This document shows, in pieces, positions 53,001 to 59,000 of a stretch of 64,000 bases of DNA. A model generated the notes under the pieces. The model did not search any database and was not told where the DNA came from. It worked only from the letters and a program-made list of their open reading frames with translations. Position 1 is the first letter of the stretch. Every line of letters starts with the position of its first letter. The DNA comes from Diadema setosum (taxonomy: Eukaryota > Echinodermata > Echinoidea > Diadematoida > Diadematidae), in the NCBI GenBank assembly GCA_033980235.1, contig CM067062.1, positions 13,597,991 to 13,661,990 of the forward strand. Reading direction: 5' to 3'. Made by a program: the position numbers and the translations under genes.

Positions 53001-56000
53001 CCTACGCCTTCAACGTCAAGCTGGTTGGAGAGGAAGTCCACGGAACAAGTGAGCGAGAGATCTTGCTGATTTAATTTGAAAAAAAAAAAAGAAGAAAGGA
53101 CTGTGTGCAGATGTTTCTGGTAGTGGACTGTCGATGGGTAGCCCTGTTGATTTCTATGTACACCTCTTCACTGTCTGTTGTTTTTTTATGCCTCTGCCAC
53201 GAAGTGGTGCCGGAGGCATTATGTTTTCGGGTTGTCCGTCCGTCCGTCCGTCCGTCCGTCCGTCCGTCCTTCCGTCCGTCCGTAATGAATTTTGTGGACA
53301 AGGTAACTATCAAAACCTGTTGAGGTATCCTAATGAAACTTGGCATGTATGTGTATTAGGGGGTGAAGTTGTGCCTATTAACTTTTGGGTGCACATGCTC
53401 AAGGTCAAAGGTCAAAAGGTCAAGGTCAAATACATAAAATTTCACTATTTCCACCATATCTATTGAATGCCTGAAGATATTTTCTTGAAACTTAGTGTAT
53501 ACATGTATTACCCAATTAAGATTCTCTGGTGAAAGTGTGGGTCATGAGGTCAAAGGTCAAAGGTCAAAAGGTCAGGGTCAAATACATAAAATTTCACTAT
53601 TCCACCATATCTATTGAATGCCTGAAAATATTTTCTTAAAACTTAGTGTATGCATGTATTACCCAATCAAGATTCTCTGGTGAAAGTTTGGGTCATGAGG
53701 TCAAAGGTCAAAGGTCAAAAGGTCAAGTAAAAATATTAAAACTTCTTTTTTTTTCTCCATACCTTGGAAAATTGTTCAAGGTATCTTCATGGAACATACA
53801 TGTAGTATATACATATACTGACTTTAAGTGATTATCTAGAGAATGTAGGGTTCATGGGGTCAAAGGTCAAGTGCAACACTTCAAAATTTTACTATTTCCC
53901 TCCTATCATGCAATGCCAGCAGGGTTATTTTTTTTTACACTTGGTGTATGCATACATGTGTAACCTAATAGAAATTCTCTGGAAAGTTTTTTTTTTTCTT
54001 CTTTTTTTGCCTCAAAGGTCAAAAGGTCAAAGATCAAGTGAAAGTGCTGAACTAACTTTTTCCTCCATATCTCGGAAGTGGCTCAAGTTATCTTGAAACT
54101 TAGTACATATTATGCATGTTCTACCTGAAAGTGATTATCTTATGAATTTTAGGGTCAAGGGCCAGATGAAAATGGTAACAATTTACTATTCAATTCAGAA
54201 ATTGCACTTTTTCTCCACACCTGTACCTTGAAAATTACTCAATGCCTAAATGTATGAATGGGTCAAAGTCGAGTTAAAGTCCTTAAATCCCTAGATACAT
54301 GCTCTCCTATTCATCCAATTAAACCTAGGTCAAGGAAGGTGAACATTCAACACATTTGTGACAAACTTGTCATTTCAATATTTTGCCAATTTTGTGAAAA
54401 TGTAATCACACATTGTCCACATGTACTATCTAGACCTATTGGGAAAATCATGCATTATGGCGGAGGCATACCAGTCGCCAAAGCGACATTTCTAGTTTTT
54501 TCAGCATTCCTGCTTTGTAATTTGTGACAGTGGGATGGTTTAGGTCCCCAAGCTCTTCGCTCCCGGTTTCCACAATGGCAGGAGAGCTTTGAACCTGTGG
54601 ACTTATAGGCTTCCAAAGTTAATGTGAAATGTGTAGGACTTTGACCTTGTTGATGCTAATCTTTGCTGTCTGTCTATAGGATGCTTTTGGTCCTGTTCCA
54701 ACTTATTCAGGGAATTTGCAATTCACTGTGCAAAATGATATAACTTGGATATATGCAGTGTCTCAACCTTATGCTGTAAATCAATTGTAAAGTGTTAGCT
54801 CCCTCTATCAATATTTTCATTTGACTTAAGTTTGATTGAATTAAATGATGGCATATGAAAAAAGTTTCTTAAGTTGATCGACTACTGTAAAAGTGGAAAT
54901 TTTCACAGTGTTGAAATTTTCGCACATTTCGCGCAACCTGAAACTAGCGTGAAAATAAAAGCACGCGAATATTTTTGCTTGCCGTATGTTCCAGTAGTTG
55001 ATGTCTTGATTCTGCGGTATTAAAAACACATGAAAATCTTCTTACCCTGCCGAGCGCGAAAAATTAGTCGCACGAAAATGTCCACTTTTACAGTACTTTG
55101 AAGAATCTTCGGATGTCCCTACATCTGCTTTACATCATAATACCAAACAGTTTATTCAATAAATGTAGAAAATAGAGAGCAGAGAACCTATGGGGGTTCC
55201 TACAGGAGTCATATTTAAGTCCTGTATTCTAACTTCATAATTCATGCATTCTGTGTTTGATTCTGTGTAGGAAATTTTTTGAGGTAGTTTACACAAGTTT
55301 GACCTACGTCTTGTGTGTTTCTATCATGCTAGCTATATCATACTTGAAGGGTACTTGCTGTGACTTGTAACTGAATGTAATGTATGAGGATAATTTTAAA
55401 ACTTGACTCTAAATTCCAAATCTGATTACACCAATGTATCCTTTCAACCAGGCGGCTCATTTCGGCACTTCCTCGGGGAGGTGACCAGAGAACTCCATGG
55501 CGACAAGCTCCGCCTCCTCATGCCGTGTCTGAGCAGCGCAGGAGGTGGGGCGGGAGGGCGCTTCATGCTGAGGCCAGACGCAATGACGTACCCTGAGGAG
55601 AGAATGCTCATATTCTTTGGGCAGGTGAGTTGGAAATCAAATTTTGAAGTCTGGGAAAAACATTTCTTGAGAATTGCTTGTAGTAGTTATTGGACTGCTG
55701 AGCAGTAAACACACTTCTCTTGGGAAGTAACTCTATTGAAGTCTGCATGGTCAACATCACATGCTTGGTTACAATTGTGGATTAATCCATGAAAAATACA
55801 CCCCCTAGCATCACGCATTTTTATGAACTACATATGAGTTAAAGGGGATGGCTAGTAACCGATCAGTGGGAATCAGTGGGAATGCTGAGGGATGATTGTT
55901 CCAATCCTTGTGGGATTCATTTAAGAGTACATTATATATCTACTGTTGTGTGAAAATAATTTGCTTCAGAACGGTCTCATATTCAAGTAATGTGCAGATT

Positions 56001-59000
56001 GATGCCCCATCACTGACCAGGCACGCTAACCTAGAAACATTAAACTGCACATTACTTGAATATGAGACCATTCTGAAGCAAATAATTTTCACACAACAAT
56101 ATAATGTACTCTTAAATGAATTCCACAACGATCGGAACAATCATCCTCCAGCATTCCCACGGATTCCCACTGATCAGTTACTAGCCATCCCCTTTAAGGT
56201 GCTAAGATAATGAATCAATAATGTTTGAAAGTTTGCAGGAGTTCTGTTATCTGGGGTAGGAGACAGTATGATGAGCATGTTTTATGACACTGTTGTGTTT
56301 TTTGGGTTTTTTTTTTTCATAACGGTTTCTCACATTTTATGTGCGATAGTTTAGCGCTTGCGGCTTGTGCTTGATAGCATGGTAATGCAGTTTGACTATG
56401 GGCACTTGAAGAAAAGAAGGAAACGGAATAGCTTGGTATTTATACAGTGTACACAATCTATGCACATTATGTACGCTTCGCAACCCAGCAGTCATTCTTA
56501 CCTACAATTGTACATACAAAGAAGTGGAACACCCCTCCACCAAACCTTAAAACGTAATGATAAGTTATTTCCCTATGTATCCCCCTACTCAGCTTCTTGG
56601 AATTGCTATGAGAGCAGACATCCCCCTGTCACTGGACCTGCTGCCCAGCTTCTGGAAGTGCCTGGTCCAGGAACCACTGGACCAAGACCAGGACCTGGCT
56701 GAGGCTGACTTCATCACCCACAAGTTTCTGACCAGGATGGAACAGGTAGGGAGAGAACATGAGAGAACAATAATGTCTATGTGAACATGGAGTAAAGGTA
56801 CACTTCAAGGATCAGTCAATAGTGAGAAGGTTATTCATTGTACTATTATATTCCTATGTGTACTGTGGCATGCTTGAGTGTGTAATAGAGATCTGTTTTA
56901 GTACACCATTCTTTGCTGAATTCCGGACAGTGATCAATAAAAAAAAAAAAAAAGTGACAACAACAACAACAGTTCCTGTCATGCATGTTTGTTTGGTCTG
57001 TATGAATGAGGACACAAGGGTTTGAGTAATTTGTTAAAAAAAAAATAAAAATACACAATTTGTGGAAATAAGTGTCTGTTGAGTAATGTTACCTTCTCTC
57101 TGCTATAATGATTTCCAAATTCTGTCTTGAAGGCCCAGACGGAAGAGGAATTTGAAGCCCTGTGCACTGAACTGGCTGTAGCACACTTCCACCATGACCC
57201 CGATGCGATGTCCACCCCAGCGGCGGCATCATCTTCCCAGTCTGCCCTCTCTGTCGCCCTCCACTTTGAGTATCCCAGCCTGGTTGGAGATCTGGTAGAG
57301 CTCTGTCCCAATGGGCATGAGATCTTGGTCAGGTACTAAAAGAGAGACTCTTCTAGTACTAATCTCGAGGATGATATCGATGATGATGATGGCGATGATT
57401 ATGGTGGTGGTGAAGATGATGATAATGACGATAAAGATGAAATTGATAGCGATGATGATGACAGTGATGATAATATTGATGATGGTGACAATTATGATAA
57501 TGATGATGATGATATGAAGATGATAGTGATGATAATGGTGATGGTAATGATGATGATGATGATGACGATAATGATGTTGATGATGGTAATGAAGTTTTTT
57601 TTACCCAGGAGAGTGTGTTCACAGTGGGAGCACCCAGCAGTCATTATTACCCCAGTATTTCAACTTTTATCAGTCATCAGTTTATACAGAGGGGTCAAGA
57701 GGGACACGGGGGGAACTCATTTTTTTCTGAGAATATGCTCCAACAAGAATTCTTATCTACAGACTGTAGGATGTGAAGGAATTTTGTAAAAAGCATATTA
57801 ATAAAGAAAATTGTATTTCATATTTCTGTTGCAGTGAGCACATTGCATCTTGTAAAGTGCTCTGTCAGATAGTATCTCACTCTAACCCCCATATAGACTC
57901 TGATGTAATATATGGAAGATGATGTAGTCATACTACTCAAAGGAATGTTAACACTTTACAAAGTTAAAGGCAATATGTGGGGTTAAGTTGAAAACATGGA
58001 AAATATTTGAAGTCCCTTATGATATCTTTTTTTTAAACAGTTGGAACAACCGAAGGGAGTACATTGAGGCTGTCCGTACCCTACGTCTGCGTGAGCTGGC
58101 GTGTCCCGAGCGCATGCTGGCTGTCCGCAGTGGTCTGGCGTCCATCATCCCACACCACCTACTGACCATCATGATTCCGTCCGACATGGAGCTAAGGATG
58201 TGTGGTAGACCTCATGTAGACCTGGCCCTGCTCAAGGTATGGTTCCAGGGCAGCACCACAATAGAGTGCAGTTGAATGTAACTGTCAAATGTATTCATTG
58301 GATATCTTGGGCTGCTCAACTTTGATTGGTTAGAAAGATGGCAACCACATAAATACTGTTATGAGAAAATTGACTTCATAGGTTTAGATGTCGTTACACA
58401 TGCAGGATATTCAGCATTTAACAAAAGTAGATAAAATCAAAACATCATGGTGAAAAGCTTCATGAAAATTGATAAACTTTGGACATCAAAACTTTTTTTT
58501 ACAAGGCACGAGTATGCTACATGTACCAACTCTATAGGATTTATAGTCTCTTCAAAGTGAAGGGTTTATTTTGTGCTGTTAGAATTTCTGTATTATTCTA
58601 CATTAAGACTATAATTTACATGCGAAGTTTACCATCAATCCTACTTCTAGTCGTCGCCGGTCACACGAACCGACGAATCCCTCAGGTTTGCGTAAGAATG
58701 ACAATTCGAGAAAAACGTGTTTGAAGTTAGCCCATTTTTGACTTATGGTTGCTACACTTTCGTGTCTATAATTTCCAATTATTTTTGTAGTACACCAGAC
58801 TTCAATTCTTGCTCTAACTTGTGAAGTTTTTATCGAATTGTATTGTTAACAAATAAGCGGAAAATCGTCAAAGAGCTGCATGCATGTATTTTCGGTCTGC
58901 AAAGAACGTTGTCATTTTCCATGTGTGTCCATATGTACATGTACATTGAGCGTTGTCATTGTCAACACATGTATTACATAGTACGCGCACTATGCGCGCG

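Noticed and set aside
57311..57789. Met/Ile- and His-rich frames
   Set aside because: They are translations of the GAT microsatellite after exon 40.
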